Part shown: piece after piece, positions 16,626 through 25,825 of the stretch
Layout: every line of letters begins with the position of its first letter
Position numbering within the stretch: the first letter of the stretch is position 1
Source: RDXT01 sp033765305
Lineage (GTDB): Bacteria; Bacteroidota; Bacteroidia; J057
DNA length: 64,000 nucleotides
NCBI GenBank assembly: GCA_033765305.1
Contig: JANRID010000058.1
Location: forward strand, 129,231-193,230
Reading direction: 5' to 3'
Notes under the pieces: model-generated
Databases searched by the model: none
What the model saw: the letters and a program-made list of their open reading frames with translations, nothing else
What the model was told of the DNA's origin: nothing
Position numbers and translations under genes: made by a program

Positions 16626-17672
16626 ATGAACTGGCTGCGCACGGCGGGGATGGGAATGGCGGCGCTGTTTGCAGGCTGTTCGGAGACAGTGGATGTGTTT
16701 GCGCCTGAAGAGGACATTTGGGTCGTGTACGGCGTGCTGGACCCCGATGCGCCGGCGCAGGACATCCGGATCTCGAAGGTATTTCAAGTGGAAGCCGACG
16801 CGTACGCCTATGCCGCTACCCGCGACTTCAGTGCGGCAGGGCTCCGCGTGTATCTCGAAGGCGGCGGTTCCCAATACGAAGCCCGCTGGGTGGACAGTGT
16901 CCGGAAGGACAGCGCCGGCGATTTCGGGCTGTATGCGGGGGTGTACCGCTTCGACACGCCCGCCGGCGCCCGCTTGCGCTACGGCGAGCGCTACACCCTG
17001 ACGATCGTATCCGACTCGGGCCTGCAGCTGAGCTCCCAGGCCCGGATTCCGCCCCGGCCGGTCATCGTGTTTCCGGCCGTGCAGACAAGCGGCGGCGACC
17101 GCTGCCTCCCGGGTGCCGCTTTTGAAGACAGCGTGTACGTAATGTTCGATGCCGACCGGGACGATCTCGGCGTGCGGGCCATGCGCTATGAGGCGCGGGT
17201 CCGGCTGGCATATTATGCCGATGGCCGCCCGCAGCAGGTTCTGTACCGTACCCGCCGCCTCTTTGACCGCACCACCGGCTGCGCGCAGTCGGGCGGAAGC
17301 GGATGGCTGTGCTATCTCTACCCGGCAGGCCAGGTGCTCAACGGGCTCCGGCTCCAGATGGAGCAGACCCCAGCCCAACTGCTGCAGTACGATGCGCAGC
17401 CGCGCTGCGGCAACCTGAGCGCCTCGCTTTCGGATGCGGTGCAGCTTCAGATCCTGGCGATCGACACCAGCCTGGCGCGCTATCTGCTCGCCAATGATCC
17501 GAGGCAGACCGATTTTACGACCATCCGCACAGAGTACACCAATATCTCCGGAAATGCACGTGCGGTAGGCGTATTCGGTGCGGTCTCGTCCGACCGGATG
17601 CCTGTATCGCTGAGCCCTTGCTCGGAATACCGCCTCGGCCTGCGCAGGGAAGCGCCGCCGGGCTGTCTGTAG
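16626..17672 (+). CDS. DUF4249-like outer-membrane lipoprotein
   Basis: A 348-residue predicted lipoprotein. A short signal peptide ends at the lipobox-like FAGC with Cys18. The region after it (VVYGVLDPDAPAQDIRISKVF) and the C-terminal NISGNARAVGVFGAVSSDRM resemble DUF4249 proteins, which in Bacteroidota are often encoded beside TonB-dependent receptors. Here it sits instead behind yicC with no gap. The function is unknown. Six further cysteines (CLPG, GCAQ, WLCYL, PRCGN, SPCS and the near-terminal GCL) could form disulfides in the periplasm or at the surface. Confidence 0.7.
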   Translation: MNWLRTAGMGMAALFAGCSETVDVFAPEEDIWVVYGVLDPDAPAQDIRISKVFQVEADAYAYAATRDFSAAGLRVYLEGGGSQYEARWVDSVRKDSAGDFGLYAGVYRFDTPAGARLRYGERYTLTIVSDSGLQLSSQARIPPRPVIVFPAVQTSGGDRCLPGAAFEDSVYVMFDADRDDLGVRAMRYEARVRLAYYADGRPQQVLYRTRRLFDRTTGCAQSGGSGWLCYLYPAGQVLNGLRLQMEQTPAQLLQYDAQPRCGNLSASLSDAVQLQILAIDTSLARYLLANDPRQTDFTTIRTEYTNISGNARAVGVFGAVSSDRMPVSLSPCSEYRLGLRREAPPGCL

Positions 17673-17675
17673 GCA

Positions 17676-19019
17676 TCAGGCCGTAAAGGCCTGCATATAC
17701 GCATAATCCGGGGTAAACTGGCCCTGCCAGAGAATCGTGGCTTTGCGCAGCGGCTCAGGCAGGCCGGCTGCGGCGGCATCCGGCGCGTCCAGATCGGCGT
17801 TTGCAAGGCTGGCCAGCATCGGCTGCAGCTCCCGTGCGAATGCCTCCGAGGCATCTGCCGAAAACTCGCAGGGCAGGTTGGTTACTGCCATCACGGCAAT
17901 GCCTGTACCTTCCATCCCTTGTGCAGTGGACTGCAGCTCAGGATCATAGATGTAGACCGGATCATCGATCCAGGTTTCCCTGGAAAACTGGATTGCCCCT
18001 TCCGGGTCGCAGGAAATGTCGCCGATCACCTGGAGCGTCCGGTGCGTGCGGTACCACTCGGCCGTATCCTGGCGGGTGAGCAGGCGCGGGAAGCGCGGCG
18101 ACCACAGGATGCAGTTGACCAGCACGGTTGTATAAGGGAAAATCGATTCGAGATTGGACTCGAAACGCTCCGGCGACTGGATGTACAGGCGGGAAATTCC
18201 GGCAGGCTCCAGGCCTTCGGCCTGATGGGCATACTCCGCCTTGAGGCGGAACATTTGCGGGATTTCGAGCACCAGCTTGTACACCCGCTTGCGCGAACCG
18301 TGGTAGTACACGGTTTCCAGCTCATCGGGGCGGATGGTCTGGAGCGGCAGCAGATCCAGCAGCTCCTGCGCGCCGGAGCTGGTTTTGCCGTTGCCGAGGA
18401 GGGTGATGACGACCGGCGGCAGGGAGGCCGGCGTGCCTTCGGTTTCGATCTGCTCGGCAGCACGGTGGAAGGCCGTCCGGACAAGGTCCAGATCCTCATG
18501 CCGGATCGCCTGGGGAATGACCGAAAACGGGTTCGGAATGCCGGCCAGGAGCAGGCGGCGCCCCAGGGTCCAGAGGCTGTCGGTGATGCCGGCATATCCT
18601 GCGAAATAGGTGAATGCGGTCAGCAGCCGCTGATTGCGCTGATTCACGATCAGCTCGTAGTCGATCAGGGTGCAGCGGAGATCCTGAAGGCGCCGGAGCA
18701 TGGGGCGGTTTTTCAGCTGTCCTTTGTGGGTGTGGGAAAAAAAGAGGTATGCCGTATCCGGCTGCAGGTCTGCCAGGTCGATTTCCTTCAGGCCGAACAG
18801 CACGCGGGCGTCCCGGAGCGACTCGGTGATTTCCGCGCCGGCAGCGGCGTATTCCGCATCGGGAAAAGTCCGTTTGACTTCGCCGGTCACCGGATGGACC
18901 GCAGGCTGCACCAGAACCCGGTGGCCTGCCTGAATCAGCGCGGCCACCGTCTCCGGCACCAGCGCTGCGCGTTTTTCGCCCTTTTTGTTTAAGTCTTCCC
19001 TCCGGAGTCCGATGATCAT
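17676..19019 (-). CDS. lysine-ketoglutarate reductase/saccharopine dehydrogenase-like protein (LOR/AlaDh-PNT domain)
   Basis: A 447-residue protein resembling the N-terminal half of alpha-aminoadipic semialdehyde synthase. The opening IIGLRREDLNKKGEKRAALVPETVAALIQAGHRVLVQP is the AlaDh/PNT N-terminal domain. FSHTHKGQLKNRPML, DYELIVNQRNQRLLTAFTYFAGYAG and the nucleotide-binding VVITLLGNGKTSSGAQELL follow. There is no C-terminal saccharopine dehydrogenase domain, so it is a stand-alone reductase-like protein, probably of lysine or amino-acid catabolism. It has its own promoter and ends head-to-head with the lipoprotein gene. Confidence 0.82.
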   Translation of the reverse strand: MIIGLRREDLNKKGEKRAALVPETVAALIQAGHRVLVQPAVHPVTGEVKRTFPDAEYAAAGAEITESLRDARVLFGLKEIDLADLQPDTAYLFFSHTHKGQLKNRPMLRRLQDLRCTLIDYELIVNQRNQRLLTAFTYFAGYAGITDSLWTLGRRLLLAGIPNPFSVIPQAIRHEDLDLVRTAFHRAAEQIETEGTPASLPPVVITLLGNGKTSSGAQELLDLLPLQTIRPDELETVYYHGSRKRVYKLVLEIPQMFRLKAEYAHQAEGLEPAGISRLYIQSPERFESNLESIFPYTTVLVNCILWSPRFPRLLTRQDTAEWYRTHRTLQVIGDISCDPEGAIQFSRETWIDDPVYIYDPELQSTAQGMEGTGIAVMAVTNLPCEFSADASEAFARELQPMLASLANADLDAPDAAAAGLPEPLRKATILWQGQFTPDYAYMQAFTA

Positions 19020-19040
19020 GAATACAGCTCAATTTCGCCG

Positions 19041-19048
19041 CAAAGGTA
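19041..19048 (-). promoter_or_regulatory. Bacteroidota-type -7 box of the LOR-like gene
   Basis: Minus-strand TACCTTTG, an exact TAnnTTTG match. It lies 20 bases from the divergent box at 19068. Confidence 0.58.
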
Positions 19049-19067
19049 GCTAATTTGCCGGAACAGT

Positions 19068-19075
19068 TACTTTTG
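19068..19075 (+). promoter_or_regulatory. Bacteroidota-type -7 box of the 19122 gene
   Basis: TACTTTTG, an exact TAnnTTTG match, back-to-back with the divergent promoter. Confidence 0.58.
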
Positions 19076-19121
19076 CCTAAGTTTATCGTATCAATACGGG
19101 GATGTAACAAATCCATCGAGT

Positions 19122-19511
19122 ATGAAGACCTTTAAACGCATCCTGCTGATTGTAGGGATCTCGCTGATTCTGATCGGGGGCATTGCCGCCGGCATTTCCC
19201 TCTTCGGCACCTACAGCACCGGCTCACGTGTAGGCAACGTGACCAAGTTCAGCCACAAGGGCCTGCTGTTCAAAACCTGGGAGGGCCAGCTCACCATGGG
19301 CGGCCTCGGACAGGGCGCAGACGGCGACCTGACGGCCAATTCGTGGGAGTTTTCGGTGTATCCCGGCGATAAGGAAGTGATCCAGGCCATTGATCAGGCC
19401 CAGTCCGGCGGCTACAAAGTGAAGCTGCATTACAAGGAAAAATTTTTCCAGTTCGACTGGTGGGGCGATACCAAATACTTCATCGAAAAGGTGGAGAAAG
19501 TGGGCTCCTGA
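19122..19511 (+). CDS. small single-pass membrane protein of unknown function
   Basis: A 129-residue protein. Residues 6-29 form one hydrophobic helix (ILLIVGISLILIGGIAAGISLF), which leaves a periplasmic domain of about 100 residues. The rest (SHKGLLFKTWEGQLTMGG, YKVKLHYKEKFFQFDWWGDTKYFIEKVE) resembles small Bacteroidota proteins that have been misnamed 6-phosphogluconate dehydrogenase in some databases; no dehydrogenase feature is present. It has its own promoter and a strong terminator. Confidence 0.78.
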   Translation: MKTFKRILLIVGISLILIGGIAAGISLFGTYSTGSRVGNVTKFSHKGLLFKTWEGQLTMGGLGQGADGDLTANSWEFSVYPGDKEVIQAIDQAQSGGYKVKLHYKEKFFQFDWWGDTKYFIEKVEKVGS

Positions 19512-19526
19512 AGCTGCCGCACAAGC

Positions 19527-19563
19527 AAAACAGCCGGCTGAAGCATCTTCAGCCGGCTGTTTT
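19527..19563. terminator. strong bidirectional terminator
   Basis: A 17-base-pair perfect stem: AAAACAGCCGGCTGAAG (19527-19543) pairs with CTTCAGCCGGCTGTTTT (19547-19563). The flanking A-run and T-run let it act in both directions between two convergent genes. Confidence 0.93.
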
Positions 19564-19580
19564 CGCTATTTGCGATGTGC

Positions 19581-21455
19581 TTATTGAACGGAGATCCGCA
19601 GGGTCTGGCGGCTGCCGCCTGGGGCGCGGAGCTGCAGCTGGTACAGGCCTGCCGGATACCGCTGCACATCGAAGCGTTCGCTCCGGAGGCCGGAGGCGGT
19701 GAGGACTGTGCGGCTCTCCAGCACCTTGCCTGCGAGATCGAGCAGGGACAGGGTCCATGCCCCGGCCTGCGCCGGTTCAAATTCCACGGCCACTTCGGTC
19801 CGGGCAGGGTTGGGATACACGCGCAGGGAGCGCAGCAGGTCCGGGCCGATTCCGGTAGCGCCCGTCGTGGTCAGCCGGCCATAGCCCGACTGGCCCAGCA
19901 GATAGAGCGCATGGTTGCCGGTGCCGGCATTGCGGTTGTATTCAAACAGGCGGAAAAAGTACGTTTTTCCTGCTTCGAGCTTCCACAGGGGCATTGCAGA
20001 TGCGGTGCCGTCAAACATGACAAAATTTCCGCCGCCGAGGTCCTGTCCCAGGCCAAAGCGGTTGTTGGCCGTATAGGTTTGCCCGTCGAGCGGGAAACGG
20101 TCCACCGGCGCGCCCTCGCGGGCGATGAGGATGCGGCGCTCGCCGTTTCCGGGCGTGAAGGTGACGACTGCGGAGGTATCGTGGATGTCGAAAAACTGCA
20201 GGTTGGCATCGGGTCCCTGGCTGGGCCATCCGAAGAGGTCGTGCGTGGGCCAGTTGCTGATGCCGCTGATGGCGTTCCACATGACATTGTCCAGGGCCAG
20301 ATTGAGGTTGGGGCCATTATTGCCCGGGCGGGTATTCAGGATGGCAGCCCAGGTGAAGCCGCCGGAAGTGCGCACCCAGATCGAGGTGGTGCCGGGCAGG
20401 CTGCCGCTGTGCCACCAGTTGTTGAAGGTGTTGACTTCCCAGCCTTTGGCGTAGTTGGCGAAGGTGGCGGAGGGCGTCACCATGGTCTGAATGGTGCTGG
20501 AGGAGAGAATGTCGGGTTTGGTATTGAATCCGTCGACCGCCACCAGCAGCCGGGTCAGGTCCCGTGCCGTAGCGATCCAGCCGCCGTGCGCATCCATTGC
20601 TTCGACATTGAATCCGCCGTAGGGCCAGGGCACCTGCTGCCCGTCGCCGTAGCATGAAACGGCAAGCGCCGCGCCGGGGAAGTCTACGTATTCGCCTTCC
20701 CGCTCCAGCCGGTCTTCGAGCAGGTTTTTGCCCAGCTGCACATCGTAAATCCCAAGGGGCTCCAGAATGGCCGACTGCACATAGTCGGCATAGGTCATGC
20801 CGGTTTTTTTCTCGATAATCCGCCCCAGCACATTGAAGCCCAGGTTGGAATACTGATACTGGGTGCCCGGCGTGAAATCCAGGGAGCGGTTGAGCATGTA
20901 CTTGATGACGGCAGAATCAGGCGCCGGCGCGGGAATGCCCAGCGCATTGGCGATGGTCACAGGCTGAAACATCGGGTCGCCGCTGGTATTGCGGTTCCAG
21001 CCGCCGCTGTGTTCGAGCAGCTGCTGCACGGTGATGTTCAGGGTCCGGTTGTCGGCGATGGTGCTGTAGTAGGGCGAGTTGAGGATGCCGGAGGGGCCGA
21101 AGGCTTTTTCGGAGAGGCTGAGCTGGCCGTCCTGCACCAGCTTCATGATGGCAATGGCGGTGATGGGCTTGGACACGCTGGCAATGCGGAAGAGGTGATA
21201 GGGCTGCACCGGTTCCGTGCCGGCGAGGTCTGCCTCGCCGAAGCCGCGGGCGTAGATCAGCTTGCCCTGGCGGGCAATGGCGAAGGTGCCTCCGGGCACA
21301 TTATACTGCTGCATGAAGTTGGCAAGCACCTGATCGGTGGACGTCATCTGGGATACCGCGATGCCGGTTTGGGCCTGCGCAGCTGCGACGCCGGCTGCGG
21401 CCATCAGGCCCACAGCAGCTGATCGCCAATTGCGAATTGCGAAAAAAAGATTCAT
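19581..21455 (-). CDS. secreted serine hydrolase (beta-lactamase class C family) with T9SS C-terminal sorting domain
   Basis: A 624-residue exported protein. A signal peptide of about 29 residues ends near AAAQAQ. The class C beta-lactamase/D-peptidase fold follows, with the SxxK nucleophile motif at S93-V-S-K96 and the Y-S-N motif (QYSNLGFN) about 100 residues later. The final 80 or so residues (LRVYPNPARTEVAVEF to the end) match a type A sorting domain for type IX secretion, as in other Bacteroidota surface enzymes. Likely targets are esters or D-amino-acid peptides. The in-frame ATG at 21539 would precede the signal peptide by 28 residues and is rejected. Confidence 0.88.
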   Translation of the reverse strand: MNLFFAIRNWRSAAVGLMAAAGVAAAQAQTGIAVSQMTSTDQVLANFMQQYNVPGGTFAIARQGKLIYARGFGEADLAGTEPVQPYHLFRIASVSKPITAIAIMKLVQDGQLSLSEKAFGPSGILNSPYYSTIADNRTLNITVQQLLEHSGGWNRNTSGDPMFQPVTIANALGIPAPAPDSAVIKYMLNRSLDFTPGTQYQYSNLGFNVLGRIIEKKTGMTYADYVQSAILEPLGIYDVQLGKNLLEDRLEREGEYVDFPGAALAVSCYGDGQQVPWPYGGFNVEAMDAHGGWIATARDLTRLLVAVDGFNTKPDILSSSTIQTMVTPSATFANYAKGWEVNTFNNWWHSGSLPGTTSIWVRTSGGFTWAAILNTRPGNNGPNLNLALDNVMWNAISGISNWPTHDLFGWPSQGPDANLQFFDIHDTSAVVTFTPGNGERRILIAREGAPVDRFPLDGQTYTANNRFGLGQDLGGGNFVMFDGTASAMPLWKLEAGKTYFFRLFEYNRNAGTGNHALYLLGQSGYGRLTTTGATGIGPDLLRSLRVYPNPARTEVAVEFEPAQAGAWTLSLLDLAGKVLESRTVLTASGLRSERFDVQRYPAGLYQLQLRAPGGSRQTLRISVQ

Positions 21456-21581
21456 ACGTCTGATATTGAATGTGTTGTAGAGGTTTGGCGGGATAAGCAG
21501 GTATGCGGGAGTTAAATATACGAAGATCTGCTCCGGCACATGAAATGCCGGAAGATCCCGAATATTCGTAGGCGCTTCCGC

Positions 21582-22487
21582 TCAGCGCCCGAGGCGGACC
21601 TTGACGAATTTGAAGATTTCCTGCGCGATATCCACATCGCAGCAGGCCTCCATGCCTTTGAATCCGGGGGAGGAATTGACCTCGCAGATTTTGTATCCGC
21701 CGTTCCGGTCGAACAGCAGATCGATGCCGGCGATGTCGAGATTCAGGATCCGGGACACCTCCAGGGCGAGCCATTCGATCTCCGGGGTAATCTCGAAGGG
21801 TTCCACGCCGCCGCCTCGGGAGTAGTTTGCCTTGAAGCTGCCGTCGGTGGAGAAGCGCTTCATGATGGAAGCCACCCGCCCGCCGATGGTGAAGACCCGC
21901 AGATCCTGCCCGTGGCTGCTTTCGATGAATTCCTGGATGATGATATTGGCTCCCTTGTTGGTCGCCTCGAAAAACTGCATCAGATCCTTGAACGAAGCCT
22001 TGTCCGGGCTGAGAAACACCCCGCTGCCGCGCGAGCCGGAAATTGCCTTGACGACCACCGGGAATCCGATGCGTTTTTCCACCAGATTCACCTCGACCGG
22101 AAACTTGGCGAGCATGGTTTTGGGAATGGGAAAATGGTGCTGCGCCAAAATCTGGAGCTGGTACAGCTTGTCCTTGACCACTTCGATGCTGAACGAAGGA
22201 TTGAAGGAAGGCACGCCCAGGCGTTCCAGGTGGCGGATGACAGCCAGGGCGAAGTAGGTAGTGCTGGACCCCATCCGGGGCAGCAGGAAATCCGGCAGCG
22301 GGGTTGGTGCGCCTTCCACCAGCACACTTTTCCGGTCCTCCCGGTTGACCAGAATATCGATCTGGTCCGGGCGGTACACATGCAGATCGATGCCCGCGGC
22401 TGGCGCTGCTTCCAGCAGCCTCCGAATGGCATGTACCTCCGGTTTGAGGGATTCGAGGTTATCCTTGTAAATGATCCAGCCGCGCAT
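21582..22487 (-). CDS. RimK-family ATP-grasp ligase
   Basis: A 301-residue ATP-grasp enzyme of the RimK type, which joins amino acids (often glutamate) to a carboxylate of a protein or small molecule. Visible motifs are FPVVVKAISGSRGSGVFL (about residues 143-160), IIIQEFIESSHGQDLRVFTIGG, MKRFSTDGSFKANYSRGG and the metal-binding DIAGIDLLFDRNGGYKICEVNSSPGFKGME. The pattern is close to RimK and lysine-biosynthesis LysX proteins; the substrate cannot be told. It has no obvious operon partner. Confidence 0.87.
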   Translation of the reverse strand: MRGWIIYKDNLESLKPEVHAIRRLLEAAPAAGIDLHVYRPDQIDILVNREDRKSVLVEGAPTPLPDFLLPRMGSSTTYFALAVIRHLERLGVPSFNPSFSIEVVKDKLYQLQILAQHHFPIPKTMLAKFPVEVNLVEKRIGFPVVVKAISGSRGSGVFLSPDKASFKDLMQFFEATNKGANIIIQEFIESSHGQDLRVFTIGGRVASIMKRFSTDGSFKANYSRGGGVEPFEITPEIEWLALEVSRILNLDIAGIDLLFDRNGGYKICEVNSSPGFKGMEACCDVDIAQEIFKFVKVRLGR

Positions 22488-22576
22488 AGGGGGAAACGTG
22501 GGTTAACGCGCGGCAATTTAGAGAGAAATCCGCCCCGCAACACAGTTCCCGGCTTCGGCAGCGCTGCGCGGCTGCA

Positions 22577-22882
22577 TCAGCCCCGGATCAGCTGCTCGCC
22601 CAGCTGGATCAGGAGCCTTCCGAGCTGTTCGCGGTCGGTTTTCTGCTGGTCCAGACGTGCAGTCTGGGCTTCCTGCTCTCGGCGGAGCACTGCTGCCGTA
22701 TCCTGCATGCGCTGCTCCAGCTGTGCGAGCTGGTTGGAAGTATCAGCTTGATGCTGAGCCAGCTGCTGATGAAGCTGCTGAAGATGGGCCTTCATCTCCG
22801 CCAGCGCCGGCCCTACAATGATGCTCTGAATCGCGGAGAGCTGGTTCATGGGATCTTCCGGGGGGCTTGCTTGTGTAGCCAT
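22577..22882 (-). CDS. short coiled-coil protein
   Basis: A 101-residue protein, unrecognised. After a Pro-rich N-terminus it is one long helix with heptad Leu/Gln repeats (MKAHLQQLHQQLAQHQ, LAQLEQRMQDTAAVLRREQ). The ATG at 22882 avoids overlap with the upstream gene; an ATG at 22936 is also in frame. It lies 22 bases after the peptidoglycan-binding gene and is probably cotranscribed. Confidence 0.6.
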   Translation of the reverse strand: MATQASPPEDPMNQLSAIQSIIVGPALAEMKAHLQQLHQQLAQHQADTSNQLAQLEQRMQDTAAVLRREQEAQTARLDQQKTDREQLGRLLIQLGEQLIRG

Positions 22883-22904
22883 ATCGGGTGCGTGCTTAAA
22901 ATGT

Positions 22905-23561
22905 TCAGGGATGGGCGCTGGAATCGGCGGCGGCAATCAGCCTGAGCAGGGTCAGGCGGTCTGCCTGGCCGCTGGGGAACAGGCCCCGGCTGGCCTGAAA
23001 CCGGCTGATAGCCAGCTCGGTCTCGGTGCGGTAGATGCCGTCCACGGGCAGGCTGTAGCCGAGTGTGCTGAGCCGCTGCTGGATGGCGAATACCGCTGCG
23101 CTGCGGTCGCCGCTGCGGGCCAGGACGGGATTCTCGGTAATCCGGCGCAGCTCATAGGCAGCGGGGCTGAGGCCCTGGGCCGCCATCGAGCGGATGTCGT
23201 CGTTGGAATAGCCCAGCGCTTTGAGCCGGGCCGATGCGAGCAGCTGCTGCTCCAGCCAGCGCGCACGCGCGAGCAGTTCCTGATACCGCTCCAGACAGGG
23301 CCGCGCCGCTTCATCTGCCGGGTCGGCAGCCCGCACATCGATTTTCCATTCCTTCCAGCAGTGCCGTGCCCAGGTTCCGCTCTGTCCGCAGGCTGCATAG
23401 TAGTCCTGCACCGTCCGGGGATCGAAGTATGCGCTGTCGATTCCTGCCGCAGGGGGATATGCGTAGTCCGACGGCGGATGAAAGCGTGTGTAGCGGTCGT
23501 ACTGGAAAAACACCAGCACGGGCAGGCTCAGGATGACCACCAGATAGAATAGCCGCTTCAT
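22905..23561 (-). CDS. membrane-anchored peptidoglycan-binding-domain protein
   Basis: A 218-residue protein with one N-terminal hydrophobic segment (LFYLVVILSLPVLVFF, residues 4-19), so anchored or secreted. The C-terminal 60 residues (VFAIQQRLSTLGYSLPVDGIYRTETELAISRFQASRGLFPSG) match the PG_binding_1 fold that holds cell wall. The middle is helical and contains two cysteine residues 12 apart (AACGQ, RHCWK). No catalytic domain is present, so it is probably structural or an adaptor. Confidence 0.75.
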   Translation of the reverse strand: MKRLFYLVVILSLPVLVFFQYDRYTRFHPPSDYAYPPAAGIDSAYFDPRTVQDYYAACGQSGTWARHCWKEWKIDVRAADPADEAARPCLERYQELLARARWLEQQLLASARLKALGYSNDDIRSMAAQGLSPAAYELRRITENPVLARSGDRSAAVFAIQQRLSTLGYSLPVDGIYRTETELAISRFQASRGLFPSGQADRLTLLRLIAAADSSAHP

Positions 23562-23737
23562 ACGCAGGAGGCGGGGTTACGCAAAGGATGACAGCCGGAG
23601 GGGCTGCCGCCGGACAGGAAAATACACCCTGCAGGCCGCATGGCAAAGCTGAATGAAAAAAAGTTGAATGGCAAATCCGATAAAGCCTGTAATTTCGTCG
23701 CTTATCCGTCCTCCATCGACCAAGCAGCTACTGCCCA

Positions 23738-25825
23738 ATGAGATCTCTGCTTTTCAGCCTGGCCCTGCTGGCCTGCCTGCTGCCCGCTGCAGCTCAGCCG
23801 GACGCGGCACCCGCCGCTCCGGATTCCATCGCTGCTCCGCAGCCCCTGCTCCTGCCGGTTCAGGTGGACTGGGTCGGGGCCGACCGCAAAATCGACCGGC
23901 GCTTTGCCCAGTTCGGCAATCCGATCAGCGCCGCGATTTTCTATGCGCCCAAGCTCCGCGAAGCTGTTGTCTATAAAGACCCGGCCCAGGCCAAGCCCGA
24001 CCGTTCGTTTGTGCAGGAGCCGCCCTTCCGGGTCTCCTACACGGCATCCGGCGCCGCAGCATTGGGCGTTCCCTTCGCAGTGAGCCAGGATGCCGCGGGC
24101 GGATGGGTCGTGCAGTATGCGGAGGAAATCACCCTGGAGGCCGGCAAGCCGGTGCAGGTCGGCGACGCCTCCCTCAGCCTGGTCTCCGTCACAGCCCAGG
24201 GCGCAGGCCCCAAGGCCACCGCCGAGGCCCGCATCACCGTGGAAGGCCCGCTCAACCAGAAGCTGCTCCCCAGGACCGCGCCGGTAGAGACCGCCGAAGG
24301 GCTGGCTGCCCTGAACGCGGTGCACGTACGCGTCACGCAGCAGGTCCGCCCCGGACCGGACGGCGTATTCGAGTACGGCGGCGTGCGCTATACCCTCAGC
24401 GCCAATCCCGCCTCGGCCTATTCCTTCGCCGGCGGCAAGGCCTACGGATTCTCGGTGAACGAAATCCGCTTCATGCCGCTGGTGGTGCTCTTCCTCATCC
24501 TCGGGGCCACCTTTTTTACCCTGTATTTTAAATTCGTGAATATCCGCCAGTTTCTCCTGTCGCTGAATGTGGTGCGGGGCAAATACACCGAAAAGGGCGA
24601 AACGGGCGAAGTAAGCCACTTCCAGGCGCTGGCTACGGCGCTGTCCGGCACGGTGGGCCTGGGCAATATCGCCGGCGTAGCCATCGCCATTTCGGTCGGC
24701 GGGCCGGGCGCCACCTTCTGGATGATCGTCGCAGGCCTGCTCGGCATGAGCTCCAAGTTTGTGGAGTGTACCCTCGGCGTAGCGTACCGGCGCGTGGATG
24801 CCAACGGCATCGTATCCGGCGGTCCGATGTATTACCTCAGCCGGGGCTTCTCCGACCGGGGCTGGCATGGGCTGGGGAAATTCATGGCAGGCTTCTTTGC
24901 CGTGATGTGCATCGGCGGCTCCTTTGGCGGGGGCAATATGTTCCAGGCCAATCAGAGCTTCAAGCAGATCGCCGGGCTGGAATTTGTGCAGAATACCTGG
25001 CTGGCCGATAACGGCTGGTTTTTCGGGCTGGTGATGGCTGGCATGGTGGCAGTAGTCATCATCGGCGGCATCCAGAGCATTGCGAAAGTGACGGACAAGA
25101 TGGTGCCCTTCATGTGCGGCATCTATGTGCTGGCCGGGTTGGTGATCATCGGAATGAATGCCGGCGAAATTCCCCGCATGCTCGGGGAGATTTTCACCCA
25201 GGCCTTCGCGCCTACGGCCGTGGCTGGCGGCTTCATCGGGGTGCTGATCCAGGGCTTCCGCCGGGCAGCTTTCTCGAACGAGGCCGGCGTAGGCTCGGCT
25301 TCGATCGCCCATTCAGCCGTGCGCACCAACTACCCCGCCAGCGAAGGCATTGTGGCGCTGCTGGAGCCCTTCATCGATACGGTGATCGTATGCACCACCA
25401 CGGCGCTGGTCATCATCATCACCAACAATCACCTCGATCCGTCCGCCGGAGACGGCGTAGCGCTGACCTCGAAGGCATTTTCCAGCCAGATTCCTTTCTT
25501 CAAATACATCCTCACGCTGGCGGTCTTCCTCTTTGCCTTCTCGACCATGATTTCCTGGTCCTACTACGGCCTCAAAGCCTGGACCTACCTCTTCGGGCAC
25601 AACCGCATCGCAGACTTCAGCTACAAGCTGATTTTCTGCGCCTTCATCGTGGTGGGCTCCGCCGCCAACCTGGGCGCAGTGACCGACTTTTCCGATGCGA
25701 TGATTTTCGCCATGTCCATCCCGAACATCATCGGCCTGGTGATCCTGGCGCCGGTGGTGCGGCGGGAGCTGGACCGCTACCTGCACAAGGTGCGCGAAAT
25801 GGATGCGGCCCGCAAGGCCGGCTAA
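23738..25825 (+). CDS. alanine/glycine:cation symporter (AGCS family) with large N-terminal periplasmic domain
   Basis: A 695-residue sodium-coupled amino-acid transporter. Residues from about 245 onward are a complete AGCS permease with typical segments: SGTVGLGNIAGVAIAISVGGPGATFWM (near 305), GGPMYYLSRG, GFRRAAFSNEAGVGSASIAHSA (family signature) and about ten membrane helices. The first 19 residues form a signal peptide (LLFSLALLACLLPAAAQ). About 220 residues of beta-rich, probably periplasmic sequence then precede the first permease helix. Family members are usually 450-550 residues, so the front domain is an addition, possibly a substrate-capture or regulatory module. A terminator follows about 120 bases after the stop. 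Confidence 0.9.
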   Translation: MRSLLFSLALLACLLPAAAQPDAAPAAPDSIAAPQPLLLPVQVDWVGADRKIDRRFAQFGNPISAAIFYAPKLREAVVYKDPAQAKPDRSFVQEPPFRVSYTASGAAALGVPFAVSQDAAGGWVVQYAEEITLEAGKPVQVGDASLSLVSVTAQGAGPKATAEARITVEGPLNQKLLPRTAPVETAEGLAALNAVHVRVTQQVRPGPDGVFEYGGVRYTLSANPASAYSFAGGKAYGFSVNEIRFMPLVVLFLILGATFFTLYFKFVNIRQFLLSLNVVRGKYTEKGETGEVSHFQALATALSGTVGLGNIAGVAIAISVGGPGATFWMIVAGLLGMSSKFVECTLGVAYRRVDANGIVSGGPMYYLSRGFSDRGWHGLGKFMAGFFAVMCIGGSFGGGNMFQANQSFKQIAGLEFVQNTWLADNGWFFGLVMAGMVAVVIIGGIQSIAKVTDKMVPFMCGIYVLAGLVIIGMNAGEIPRMLGEIFTQAFAPTAVAGGFIGVLIQGFRRAAFSNEAGVGSASIAHSAVRTNYPASEGIVALLEPFIDTVIVCTTTALVIIITNNHLDPSAGDGVALTSKAFSSQIPFFKYILTLAVFLFAFSTMISWSYYGLKAWTYLFGHNRIADFSYKLIFCAFIVVGSAANLGAVTDFSDAMIFAMSIPNIIGLVILAPVVRRELDRYLHKVREMDAARKAG

